Positions 7,799 through 14,920 are shown, numbered from the stretch's first letter. The stretch: 21,805 nt of DNA from an uncultured Bacillaceae bacterium (GCA_937934645.1 CALGYZ010000092.1:1-21805), one strand, 5' to 3'. Made by a program: numbers and translations. The notes: generated from the letters alone by a model not told the origin.

Positions 7799-8894
7799 AA
7801 TCATTCAGTTGTTCGAACAATTTGCACCGAAACATTTGGCACTGGACGGAGATAAAATCGGACTTCTGATCGGGACGTTAAACAAACCGGTAAAAAATAT
7901 TTTAATTGCCCTTGATGTGACCGATGAAGTTGTGGATGAAGCAATCGAAAAGAATGTCCAGTTAATCATCAGCCACCATCCGCTCATCTACCATCCGTTA
8001 AAAACAATCCGCACTGAAGATGCTTATGGAAACATAATTACAAAATTGATTAAGCATGATATAGCCGTTTATGCCGCCCATACGAATTTGGACATTGCTG
8101 ACGGCGGTGTCAACGACATGTTATGTGAAAAATTGAAAATACAAAATCCGGAAGTGCTTGTCCCAACATATGAAGTCCAATTGAGGAAACTAGTTGTTTT
8201 TGCACCGAAATCCCATGCGGAAGCAATCCGTAAAGCCCTCGGCGATGCAGGTGCAGGCGCAATTGGAAATTATACCCATTGCTCCTTTTCCGCCGAAGGC
8301 TACGGCCGGTTTCTGCCCGGGGAAGGTACCAATCCGTTTATCGGTGAAGCAGGCCGGATTGAAGCGGTTGAAGAGGAAAGAATCGAAACGGTATATCCGG
8401 TAACGATTGAAAAGCAAGTGATCAAAGCGATGCTGGATGCCCATCCTTATGAAGAACCGGCGTACGATATTTATCCACAGGAATTAAAAGGGCCTGTCTA
8501 TGGTCTTGGAAGAATCGGTCATCTGGAAACAGAAATGACATTAAAAGAGTTTTGTGAATTTGTTAAAGAATCGCTTGATGTCCCACAGGTACGTGTTACG
8601 GGAAACTTGTCTGACAAGGTGCGGAAAGTCGCCGTCATTGGCGGGGACGGAGGAAAATATTACAGGGAAGCGATCCGTAAAGGGGCGGACGTGTTTATCA
8701 CTGGTGATTTATATTATCATACGGCAATTGATGCAAAAATGGACGGATTAAATATCATTGATCCCGGTCATAACGTTGAAAAAGTAATGAAAGAAGTCGT
8801 TGCGGAAAAACTCCGCAAAATGTGCGGCGAAAAGAATCTGGATGTCCGTTTTATTCCTTCAAGTGTCCATACAGAGCCATTTCAATTTGTATAA
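7776..8894 (+). CDS. yqfO: YqfO, Nif3-like dinuclear-metal protein with PII-like insert
   Basis: This 372-residue member of the Nif3 family is often labelled 'GTP cyclohydrolase 1 type 2 homolog'; its cellular role is not settled. Probable metal ligands are His67-His68 in ISHHPL, Asp106 in HTNLD, and His332 and Glu335 in DPGHNVEK. Between the two halves (about 130-240) lies an insert of the PII/CutA-like kind known in the longer Bacillus members. The start at ATG 7776 has TGAGGAGGAA eight bases before it and lies inside trmK. An in-frame ATG at 7758 lacks an SD. The gene ends at a hairpin shared with convergent ispH. Confidence 0.93.
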   Translation: MKQPNGNEIIQLFEQFAPKHLALDGDKIGLLIGTLNKPVKNILIALDVTDEVVDEAIEKNVQLIISHHPLIYHPLKTIRTEDAYGNIITKLIKHDIAVYAAHTNLDIADGGVNDMLCEKLKIQNPEVLVPTYEVQLRKLVVFAPKSHAEAIRKALGDAGAGAIGNYTHCSFSAEGYGRFLPGEGTNPFIGEAGRIEAVEEERIETVYPVTIEKQVIKAMLDAHPYEEPAYDIYPQELKGPVYGLGRIGHLETEMTLKEFCEFVKESLDVPQVRVTGNLSDKVRKVAVIGGDGGKYYREAIRKGADVFITGDLYYHTAIDAKMDGLNIIDPGHNVEKVMKEVVAEKLRKMCGEKNLDVRFIPSSVHTEPFQFV

Positions 8895-8903
8895 AGAAAG
8901 CAA

Positions 8904-8929
8904 AAAGGGTGTGAGTCATCACACCCTTT
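8904..8929. terminator. Bidirectional terminator between yqfO and ispH
   Basis: An 11-base perfect stem, AAAGGGTGTGA (8904-8914) and TCACACCCTTT (8919-8929), has a four-base loop. T-rich DNA follows on the plus strand, and A-rich DNA before it supplies U on the minus transcript. The ispH stop codon and last two or three codons are part of the stem, so the two genes share a very compact end. Confidence 0.85.
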
Positions 8930-9884
8930 GATTTTCTCTTTTAACCGGTTTTTTTACTTTTGGCAGAATTTTTGACAATGGTACCTTTCTTTCCCTCTCC
9001 CAGGTGCTTTGATCATCCGGATCGAATTGCTCCAGGAATTCAATCACTTCTTTTGTAATCGGCGTCGGAGTTGATGCCCCGGCCGTGACGGCAACTTTTT
9101 TTGCATCTTTTATCCATTCGATTTCAATTTCCGTTACATCCGCTACCCGGTATGCTTTTGTACCGGCTATTTCTTCAGATACTTGAGCCAGCCGGTTTGA
9201 ATTATTGCTTTTCGGATCACCGACAACGATCAGTACATCCGCTTCACCAGCTTGTTTTGCAACAGCCTCTTGGCGGATTTGCGTGGCCTGGCATATTTCG
9301 TTATGAATTTCTGCTTGTGGATATTTTTTCAGGCAATAATCCATTAACTCCTCTACATCCCACCGGCTCATCGTCGTTTGATTCGTAACAATAATTTTTT
9401 TGGCAGAGATTTGAAGATTGTCAATATCTTCCATAGTGGAAACAAGGTGAACGCGGCCCGGAGCAACACCCACTGCACCTTCAGGCTCGGGATGTCCTTT
9501 TTTTCCAATATAGATTACTTCATATCCCTGATTTGTTTTTTCCCGGATCAAGTCATGGGTCCTTGTAACATCCGGACATGTCGCATCAATGGTGACCAGT
9601 CCTTTTTCTTGAGCCAGCCGGCGTACTTCCGGTGAAACGCCGTGGGCGGTAAAAATAACGGTTCCGCCGTTCACTTTTTTCAATATTTCTTTTCTGCTTT
9701 TTCCGTCCAGTGTAATGATTCCTTCTTCTTCAAATGCTTTGGTTACATTTTGGTTATGTACGAGCATACCGAGAATGTAAATCGGTCTTGGCAAAGATTT
9801 ATCTAAAGCGGCATTACGGGCGATGACCATTGCATCAACCACACCGTGACAGTAACCGCGCGGGGATACTTTAATGACTTCCAT
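8919..9884 (-). CDS. ispH: IspH, 4-hydroxy-3-methylbut-2-enyl diphosphate reductase
   Basis: This 321-residue Fe-S enzyme performs the last MEP-pathway step, reducing HMBPP to IPP and DMAPP. The three cluster cysteines are visible: Cys12 (RGYCHGV), Cys103 (DATCPDV) and Cys198 (NEICQAT). The conserved FTAHGVSPEVR, GKKGHPEPEG, TNQTTMS and GDPKSNNSNRL segments are also present. The ATG at 9884 is preceded by ATGAGGAGGTACC (minus strand), an excellent SD. It has its own sigma-A promoter with a palindrome over the -10. Together with IspG in this window, it gives the final two steps of the non-mevalonate route. Confidence 0.96.
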   Translation of the reverse strand: MEVIKVSPRGYCHGVVDAMVIARNAALDKSLPRPIYILGMLVHNQNVTKAFEEEGIITLDGKSRKEILKKVNGGTVIFTAHGVSPEVRRLAQEKGLVTIDATCPDVTRTHDLIREKTNQGYEVIYIGKKGHPEPEGAVGVAPGRVHLVSTMEDIDNLQISAKKIIVTNQTTMSRWDVEELMDYCLKKYPQAEIHNEICQATQIRQEAVAKQAGEADVLIVVGDPKSNNSNRLAQVSEEIAGTKAYRVADVTEIEIEWIKDAKKVAVTAGASTPTPITKEVIEFLEQFDPDDQSTWERERKVPLSKILPKVKKPVKRENQRV

Positions 9885-9903
9885 GTTGGTACCTCCTCAT
9901 AAA

Positions 9904-9924
9904 AGCTATAAATCTATTATAGCT
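9904..9924. promoter_or_regulatory. Palindrome over the ispH -10 region (putative operator)
   Basis: AGCTATAA (9904-9911) and TTATAGCT (9917-9924) are perfect inverted repeats around five bases. They cover the -10 box and the predicted transcript start. The palindrome does not match PerR, Zur or Fur boxes in register. The factor is unknown, and chance in AT-rich DNA remains possible. Confidence 0.4.
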
Positions 9925-9944
9925 GACATCTCGTAATAAAACAA
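9916..9944 (-). promoter_or_regulatory. Sigma-A promoter of ispH
   Basis: On the minus strand, TTGTTT (9944-9939) lies 17 bases before a perfect TATAAT (9921-9916). The transcript start is expected near 9909, about 25 bases before the ispH ATG. Confidence 0.75.
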
Positions 9945-9977
9945 AAATTGCTGTATGTGGTATGAATAAAGAAGTAT

Positions 9978-10005
9978 AAAAAAATCCGCTTGTGGAATCC
10001 AAGCG
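9978..10005 (-). terminator. Terminator of yqfQ
   Basis: On the minus strand, CGCTTG and CAAGCG (10005-9987) form a stem with a seven-base loop, followed by GA and seven T (9984-9978). Confidence 0.75.
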
Positions 10006-10016
10006 AAAATCACCAA

Positions 10017-10688
10017 TTAAATATACAATTTAGGAACAGATTTTTTTATTATATATTTTTGTTCCCGCTTTCTTTTTTCTTTTGTTTTTGCTGCATGCTC
10101 CTCTTTCTTCAGTTCATGTTTCTTTGATGGTTTTCGTTCAGTAAAATCGTCCATGTCTCCGTCCTCCGGAACGGCAATTTTTTCATTAATGTTTTTTATT
10201 TCTTCGTCAGGAATAAGTTCAGAATCTGTTGTTTCCTGTTCTTCCGTTTCCTCTTCTGAGTCGTCCATTTTCAACCCCCGGTAAATTTTCCACAGTGCCG
10301 GCAGATTCCGGATCAGCGGACCGTACTGCTGGACCATCGTACTGATCTGTTGACCGGCCCTTATTACTTGCTGGGTTTGCCCCAAAAACCTGGAGATCGA
10401 TTCCGGATTTAAAATACTGCCAATACCGGTTTGTTCCTGTACAGGTAAATTTGTTCCGAAACGAAATGGACCGGCTTGTGGAGCGGAACTTTTCCTGCCG
10501 CTGAACAACCGGGTTAAAAAGTTACCGGGATGGTGCCGGAATTCATGATCAGAACGGAATAAAAAAGAATGCGGTTGTCGTACCGGTCTTGGAACTCCCC
10601 GGTACAACCCCCGTTGATTTACTGAAGGCAGCGCAAAAGAACGGTTAAAGGGATGTCCGGCCATCCGGGAATTTCTGGGCGGTCTCAA
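10017..10688 (-). CDS. yqfQ: YqfQ family (VrrA-like) hydrophilic protein, function unknown
   Basis: This 223-residue protein has no enzymatic motif. It falls into three parts. The first is an Arg/Pro/Phe-rich N-terminus (1-80). The second is a moderately conserved central segment (about 88-140, with NPESISRFLGQTQQVIRAG and YGPLIRNLPALWKIYRGLK), the hallmark of the YqfQ family. The third is a highly charged C-terminus, acidic at about 140-180 and Lys-rich at 185-223. No signal peptide or membrane segment is evident. The start is TTG at 10688, with GGAAGGTGGG (minus strand) at good spacing. It sits directly upstream of ispH, as in relatives, but has its own terminator before ispH. Confidence 0.8.
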   Translation of the reverse strand: MRPPRNSRMAGHPFNRSFALPSVNQRGLYRGVPRPVRQPHSFLFRSDHEFRHHPGNFLTRLFSGRKSSAPQAGPFRFGTNLPVQEQTGIGSILNPESISRFLGQTQQVIRAGQQISTMVQQYGPLIRNLPALWKIYRGLKMDDSEEETEEQETTDSELIPDEEIKNINEKIAVPEDGDMDDFTERKPSKKHELKKEEHAAKTKEKRKREQKYIIKKSVPKLYI

Positions 10689-10869
10689 TGTATCCCACCT
10701 TCCTGTTTTCTGCTCTTATTACAATATGCACGTTCCGCAAAAGCGTTAGTAAACAAGATTGATTTCGAATTTGTAGAGAAATTGTTCTGATTTATGTATA
10801 ATACTAAAAGCGGCCAACTTTAAAGAAAACATTCTTTTTTAATATAAAAATGGTCCTGCGTTTGGAAAA

Positions 10870-10947
10870 ATGACAGGAAATGTAGAGATTATGATGTACT
10901 TGTTACAATATGAAAAGTTGAAAGAGAAGAGGGGAACGAGATGCTGA
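10870..10947 (+). CDS. Possible 25-codon leader ORF overlapping the nfo start
   Basis: ATG 10870 opens a frame of 25 codons ending at TGA 10945-10947, seven bases inside nfo. Its C-terminal half is charged (EKLKEKRGTRC). The SD is weak (GGAAAA, very close). The overlap would allow translational coupling, but with no homologue known to me it may simply be chance. Confidence 0.2.
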   Translation: MTGNVEIMMYLLQYEKLKEKRGTRC

Positions 10948-11834
10948 AAATTGGTTCACATGTTTCGATGAGCGGCAGCAAGATGCTCCTTGCCGCCAGC
11001 GAAGAAGCTGTATCCTACGGAGCAACCACTTTCATGATTTATACCGGTGCACCGCAAAATACACGAAGAAAGAAAATTGAAGAGTTAAACATTGAAGCCG
11101 GCCAAGCACACATGAAAGAACATGGGATAAAAGAAATCGTTGTTCATGCACCGTACATTATCAATATTGCCAATACGACGAAACCGCAGACATTCCGGCT
11201 CGGTGTGGACTTTTTGCAAAAGGAAATCCAGCGCACGGAAGCCCTCGGGGCAAAACAAATTGTTTTGCATCCAGGATCCCATGTCGGAGCGGGAGCAGAA
11301 AAAGGAATTAAAAAAATAGTTGAAGGATTGAATGAAGTGCTTTCGGAAGATTCCAGCGTGCAAATCGCCTTGGAAACAATGGCGGGAAAAGGGACTGAGA
11401 TTGGAAGAACGTTTGAAGAACTGGCGCAAATTATTGAGGGCGTTACGAATAATGAACGTTTATCCGTATGCTTTGACACATGTCATACCCATGATGCCGG
11501 CTACAATGTAAAAGAGGATTTTGACGGCGTATTAAATGAATTTGATAAAATTATCGGAATTGACCGGATTAAAGTCGTCCATATAAATGACAGTAAAAAT
11601 GAAAAGGGTGCCCGTAAAGACCGGCATGAAAATATCGGTTTCGGGCATATTGGATTTGACGCACTTTGTTATATTGTCCACCATCCTCAATTAAAGGATG
11701 TACCGAAAATTTTGGAAACACCATATGTCGGTACGGATAAAAATAATAAAAAGCCGCCATACAAACACGAAATTGAAATGTTGAGAAACAAAACTTTCGA
11801 TGAACATGTTCTTGAAAAAATTATGGCTGATTAA
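10941..11834 (+). CDS. nfo: Endonuclease IV (AP endonuclease)
   Basis: This 297-residue zinc enzyme of base-excision repair cuts 5' to abasic sites. The TIM-barrel metal ligands of the family can all be placed: His69 (VVHAPY), His110 (VLHPGSHVG), Glu145 (ALETMAGKG) and Asp179-His182 (FDTCHTHDAGYN). His214 (VVHINDSK), Asp227-His229 (KDRHENIG) and Glu259 (LETPYVG) complete the set. Length and motifs are typical. ATG 10941 follows GAAGAGGGGAACG. In B. subtilis the homologue YqfS is forespore-expressed and lies behind cshB; here cshB is absent and yqfQ is divergent. No clean forespore promoter is obvious; a TATAAT at 10797-10802 lacks a well-spaced -35. Confidence 0.96.
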   Translation: MLKIGSHVSMSGSKMLLAASEEAVSYGATTFMIYTGAPQNTRRKKIEELNIEAGQAHMKEHGIKEIVVHAPYIINIANTTKPQTFRLGVDFLQKEIQRTEALGAKQIVLHPGSHVGAGAEKGIKKIVEGLNEVLSEDSSVQIALETMAGKGTEIGRTFEELAQIIEGVTNNERLSVCFDTCHTHDAGYNVKEDFDGVLNEFDKIIGIDRIKVVHINDSKNEKGARKDRHENIGFGHIGFDALCYIVHHPQLKDVPKILETPYVGTDKNNKKPPYKHEIEMLRNKTFDEHVLEKIMAD

Positions 11835-11851
11835 CATGTCATAAACATGTC
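11833..11851. repeat. Tandem AACATGTC repeat after nfo
   Basis: AACATGTC occurs at 11833-11840 and 11844-11851, an 11-base period. The ACATGT core is self-complementary, so the two copies can also form a hairpin with a five-base loop. The first copy begins inside the nfo stop codon. Confidence 0.5.
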
Positions 11852-11854
11852 GAA

Positions 11855-11914
11855 ATCAGGCTCTGTCGATTTTGCCCAAAATAGGGCACCGCTACTACGT
11901 AATCAGAGCCTGAT
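11855..11914. terminator. 60-base inverted-repeat element between nfo and yqfT
   Basis: ATCAGGCTCTG (11855-11865) and CAGAGCCTGAT (11904-11914) are perfect 11-base inverted repeats. Inside, TGCCC (11873-11877) and GGGCA (11884-11888) form a second stem. The element sits between convergent genes and probably terminates both. However, the large branched loop and lack of a clean T-run are atypical. A small repeat or the remnant of an element with terminal inverted repeats is an alternative. Confidence 0.55.
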
Positions 11915-11919
11915 CTTTC

Positions 11920-12174
11920 TTATTTCGTTAACATAATAAATAACTGATTAACCTTTTTTGCTGTTTGCGGCCCGGCAACGTGCGCAATCTCTTTTATAAT
12001 TTTTGTCCGGTCGAAGTCATTAAAAATATCAAAATTTTTCCCCCGCAGAAATTTTGCAATTTGCTCTGCCTGTTCCAAGGTTACATTAATGTTAAACTGC
12101 CTCGCATATTTCAGTAATTCTTTCCCGGTAATTCCGTTTATTTTCATATTAATAATATTTTCTAAAAATTTCAT
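11920..12174 (-). CDS. yqfT: YqfT family protein (DUF2624), function unknown
   Basis: This is an 84-residue soluble protein with no membrane segment or signal peptide. It shows a helical pattern with conserved segments MKINGITGKELLKYA and AEQIAKFLRGKNFDIF, matching the small YqfT family found next to nfo in Bacillaceae. No function is known. The frame extends five codons further upstream, but ATG 12174 follows GGGAGGGG (minus strand) at proper spacing. It is convergent with nfo and divergent from znuC. Confidence 0.85.
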   Translation of the reverse strand: MKFLENIINMKINGITGKELLKYARQFNINVTLEQAEQIAKFLRGKNFDIFNDFDRTKIIKEIAHVAGPQTAKKVNQLFIMLTK

Positions 12175-12237
12175 ATAAACCCCTCCCAAAGTACATTATG
12201 TAAATATAACAAAAAAGTTCCCGGAATAATAAAAATC

Positions 12238-12266
12238 TTTACAGATCATTGGATATTTTGTATACT
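12238..12266 (+). promoter_or_regulatory. Sigma-A promoter of znuC-znuB-zur
   Basis: TTTACA (12238-12243), a 17-base spacer, and TATACT (12261-12266) make a good sigma-A promoter. The start is expected near 12273, just before the Zur box, with an untranslated leader of about 68 bases. Confidence 0.72.
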
Positions 12267-12279
12267 GATTAAAGCTTAA

Positions 12280-12294
12280 TCGGAATCATTACGA
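12280..12294 (+). promoter_or_regulatory. Zur box
   Basis: TCGGAATCATTACGA matches the Bacillus Zur 7-1-7 core TCGTAATNATTACGA at 13 of 14 defined positions. It begins about eight bases after the predicted transcript start, so zinc-loaded Zur would block initiation or early elongation. Since zur is the third gene of the operon, this implies negative autoregulation. Confidence 0.82.
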
Positions 12295-12340
12295 AAATCA
12301 TCTTTTAATAAAAAATTGTAAAATCGGAACAGGTGATGAA

Positions 12341-13087
12341 ATGGAACATACACCGGTTGTTGAAATAAAAAATCTTTATCATCGATATGAGTATGATTAT
12401 GTCTTGAAAAATATCAATATACAAATCCATAAGGGTGACTTTCTGGCATTAATCGGACCGAACGGATCCGGAAAGTCAACTTTAATAAAACTGATTCTCG
12501 GGTTATTAAAAGTGCAGGAAGGAGAAATATTTCTTTACGGCAAACCTTTAGAGTATTTCAGGCAACGGGAGCAAATCGGGTATGTGTCCCAAAAGGCAAA
12601 CTCCTTTCACAGCGGCTTTCCCGCCACCGTCTTTGAAGTTGTCCGCAGCGGATTAACGAAAAAGACGGGGTTATTCCGTTTTTTTCCGAAAAATACAAAG
12701 GAGCTGGTCATGAATGCCTTGGAAACTGTGGAAATGGAAAAGTTCGCGGATCGGAACATCAGTGAACTTTCCGGCGGACAACAACAACGGATTTTTATTG
12801 CTAGGGCAATCGTTGGAAATCCCGATTTGTTGATTCTCGATGAACCTACGGTTGGTGTAGATGTAAAACATGTAATGCAATTTTACGATTTACTGGAGCG
12901 GTTAAACCGGGAAAGAAACATGACTTTAGTACTGGTAACCCATGATATCGGAACAGTTGTAAACCGGGTTTCCCATATTGCCTGTTTAAACCGCACATTG
13001 CATTTTCACGGCAGTGTTGCTGATTTTAACAAGCTTGGAAAGAAAGAAATTACATCTTTATTCGGACACGGGGTTGAAATTCCATGA
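12341..13087 (+). CDS. znuC: ZnuC, zinc ABC transporter ATP-binding protein
   Basis: This 248-residue ABC ATPase powers high-affinity zinc uptake. The Walker A is GPNGSGKST (39-47), the Q-loop Gln84 is in YVSQKA, and the signature LSGGQ is at 143-147. The Walker B is DLLILDEPT (161-169) and the switch His201 is in THD. It belongs to the metal (zinc/manganese/iron) ABC group. The zinc assignment rests on the Zur box upstream and zur downstream, not on the ATPase itself. ATG 12341 follows AGGTGAT. The stop is 30 bases before znuB. Confidence 0.93.
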   Translation: MEHTPVVEIKNLYHRYEYDYVLKNINIQIHKGDFLALIGPNGSGKSTLIKLILGLLKVQEGEIFLYGKPLEYFRQREQIGYVSQKANSFHSGFPATVFEVVRSGLTKKTGLFRFFPKNTKELVMNALETVEMEKFADRNISELSGGQQQRIFIARAIVGNPDLLILDEPTVGVDVKHVMQFYDLLERLNRERNMTLVLVTHDIGTVVNRVSHIACLNRTLHFHGSVADFNKLGKKEITSLFGHGVEIP

Positions 13088-13117
13088 TGACATCGACATG
13101 ATTATGGGGGATTTGAC

Positions 13118-13984
13118 ATGATGCAAAGTTTAATTCAATATGAGTTTTTACAAAATGCTTTTATAACAGGGATCATAATCGGAATTACCGCACCGGTGCT
13201 CGGTGTTTTTATTGTTATCAGAAAAATGGCCATGATTGCCGATGCATTAAGTCATGTTACATTATCCGGCATCGCTTTCAGCCTGCTGTTGGGAAAATAT
13301 TGGTCGGCTTTTTCAATGGTCAGCCCCCTGTACGGCGGAATGTTTTTTTCCGTTGCCGGTGCTTTACTGATTGAAAAATTCCGTTCTGTTTATAAACATT
13401 ATGAAGAACTGGCTATTCCGGTGATTATGTCTTTAGGAATCGGCCTCGGTGTTGTTTTCATATCCGTTGCTGACGGGTTTACAACCGATTTATTCGGTTA
13501 CTTATTCGGGAGTGTTAGTGCTGTATCAAGAACAGACTTATATGTTATCATTATGATAAGCTGCATCGTTTTGCTTGCCATAATCGGGCTGTACAAAGAA
13601 CTATTTATCCTCTCTTTTGACGAAGAATATTGCCGGGTTTCCGGCATACAGAGCAAATTCATTCATTTTGTATTTATTATTTTAGTTGCACTTGTCATCG
13701 CGGTATCGATGCGGATTGTCGGTGTTTTATTAGTATCTTCATTGATGACTTTGCCTGTGGCGGCAAGCATACGGATTGCCAAAAGCTTCTGGCAAACAAT
13801 TATATTATCGGTCATTTTCGGCGAAATTGCGGTCATTATCGGTCTTATTGCTGCTTTTTATTTGGATATTGCACCCGGCGGAACGATTGTTGTCATATCT
13901 GCGTTAATCCTCATGATTACAATTATTTTCCAAAAATATAAGTATCATCCGGAAATAAATCAATTCGGGAAGTGGAAAAAATGA
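13118..13984 (+). CDS. znuB: ZnuB, zinc ABC transporter permease
   Basis: This 288-residue integral membrane protein of the ABC-3 (metal permease) family has about eight hydrophobic segments spread over its whole length. The family segments IRKMAMIADALSHVTLSGIA (about 30-50) and VGVLLVSSLMTLPVAASIRI (about 205-225) are present. It pairs with ZnuC to form the zinc channel. GGGGGA precedes ATG 13118 at good spacing; a second ATG is at 13121. The stop codon overlaps the zur start as ATGA. No substrate-binding protein (ZnuA) gene is in the window, so it must lie elsewhere. Confidence 0.92.
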   Translation: MMQSLIQYEFLQNAFITGIIIGITAPVLGVFIVIRKMAMIADALSHVTLSGIAFSLLLGKYWSAFSMVSPLYGGMFFSVAGALLIEKFRSVYKHYEELAIPVIMSLGIGLGVVFISVADGFTTDLFGYLFGSVSAVSRTDLYVIIMISCIVLLAIIGLYKELFILSFDEEYCRVSGIQSKFIHFVFIILVALVIAVSMRIVGVLLVSSLMTLPVAASIRIAKSFWQTIILSVIFGEIAVIIGLIAAFYLDIAPGGTIVVISALILMITIIFQKYKYHPEINQFGKWKK

Positions 13985-14400
13985 ATGTACGGGATGCTAT
14001 CCAATTGTTAAAAGAACATGGATATAAAAATACCGACAAAAGAAAACAAATGCTTGAATTTTTAGCGTCACAAGATAAGTATTTAACTGCAAAAGAAGTA
14101 CTGGAGGGAATGAAAGCGGATTTTCCGAATTTGAGCTTTGACACGATTTACCGGAATTTGGCACTGTTTTCCGAATTAGGAATATTGGAAATGACGAATT
14201 TATCCGGAGAAAAGCATTTCCGCTTTACATGTGCAAAAGATGAACATCATCATCATTTTATTTGCATAGAATGCGGAAAAACAAAACAGTTGGAAACATG
14301 CCCGATGGAGCAAGTGAAGGGTGAGTTAAGTGATTGTATCATAGCCGACCATAAATTTGAAGTTTACGGGTACTGTAACAGCTGTAGTCCTGCACGGTAA
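13981..14400 (+). CDS. zur: Zur, Fur-family zinc uptake repressor
   Basis: This 139-residue Fur-family repressor has an N-terminal winged helix with recognition segment LSFDTIYRNLALF (51-63). The C-terminal metal/dimer domain has the His-rich HHHHFIC (89-95). The structural zinc site comprises Cys95, Cys98, Cys132 and Cys135. It aligns residue for residue with my memory of B. subtilis Zur from MNV onward. This favours ATG 13981 (overlapping the znuB stop as ATGA) over the in-frame GTG 13972. Regulation is by its own product through the Zur box ahead of znuC. A strong terminator follows. Confidence 0.94.
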   Translation: MNVRDAIQLLKEHGYKNTDKRKQMLEFLASQDKYLTAKEVLEGMKADFPNLSFDTIYRNLALFSELGILEMTNLSGEKHFRFTCAKDEHHHHFICIECGKTKQLETCPMEQVKGELSDCIIADHKFEVYGYCNSCSPAR

Positions 14401-14417
14401 AACCACGCATGTAAAAG

Positions 14418-14449
14418 AGAATCATACACAACGTATGATTCTTTTTTTT
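14418..14449 (+). terminator. Terminator of znuC-znuB-zur
   Basis: AGAATCATAC (14418-14427) pairs perfectly with GTATGATTCT (14433-14442) across a five-base loop, followed by a run of T to 14449. Confidence 0.93.
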
Positions 14450-14518
14450 GAAAAATATTCTTCCTCAAATAGTAATAATTGCTTGTTTTTCTTTCCCAGT
14501 GCAGTGGGGACGATAAAA

Positions 14519-14550
14519 ATGCTCTAATTTATAATCGGAGGAAAGAGCAT
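14519..14550 (+). promoter_or_regulatory. Inverted repeat enclosing the yqfX SD and touching its start codon
   Basis: ATGCTCT (14519-14525) and AGAGCAT (14544-14550) are perfect seven-base inverted repeats. The 18-base loop holds the SD CGGAGGAA. The right arm ends in the first two bases of the yqfX ATG. In RNA this could modulate start-codon access. Confidence 0.35.
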
Positions 14551-14878
14551 GAAAAATCAAAATGATCAGGAAAAACGAAGCGGAGTTTATTCCGGATATG
14601 AAGACTACAATGAAGAATACGCGATGGAACTTACTAAACCGCTCCGGCCGGCTGAAAGAATGGAAAAAAGTCCAGATACGGGAGGAAAAATAGCCGGTTA
14701 TACTGCTCTTGGCTTTTCCATTTTATCTCTTTTTACGGCACCTGCGTTTTTTGGCATTACGGGCATTGTCCTCGGGTTAGTTGCCCGGGGCCGCGGAGGG
14801 AAAAGTACGGGCAACTGGGCGATCGGCATTGGTATTTTATCCGTTGTTACCGGTTTATTTATTGCCCCGTTTTTTTAG
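14549..14878 (+). CDS. yqfX: YqfX-like small membrane protein (DUF4190)
   Basis: This 109-residue protein has a hydrophilic N-terminus (1-45) rich in charged residues and Tyr. Two closely spaced Gly-rich membrane segments follow (about 48-75 and 88-108), separated by a basic ARGRGGKSTG turn. This is the DUF4190 pattern, of unknown function. ATG 14549 is preceded by CGGAGGAAAG. It is flanked by the zur terminator and a terminator shared with ispG, so it is transcribed alone. I see no clear sigma-A promoter in 14450-14518. Confidence 0.82.
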   Translation: MKNQNDQEKRSGVYSGYEDYNEEYAMELTKPLRPAERMEKSPDTGGKIAGYTALGFSILSLFTAPAFFGITGIVLGLVARGRGGKSTGNWAIGIGILSVVTGLFIAPFF

Positions 14879-14880
14879 CA

Positions 14881-14909
14881 AAAAGGATGTGCATACAGCA
14901 CATCCTTTT
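14881..14909. terminator. Bidirectional terminator between yqfX and ispG
   Basis: AAAAGGATGTGC (14881-14892) and GCACATCCTTTT (14898-14909) form a perfect 12-base stem with a five-base loop. A-rich and T-rich flanks serve both strands. Confidence 0.9.
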
Positions 14910-14920
14910 CCATGTGTATA

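Noticed and set aside
9907..9921. Possible PerR or Fur box at ispH
   Set aside because: In the 7-1-7 register most positions mismatch.
10797..10806. nfo promoter, sigma-A or forespore sigma-G type
   Set aside because: TATAAT and a sigma-G-like AATACTA are present, but no -35 of either type lies at proper spacing.
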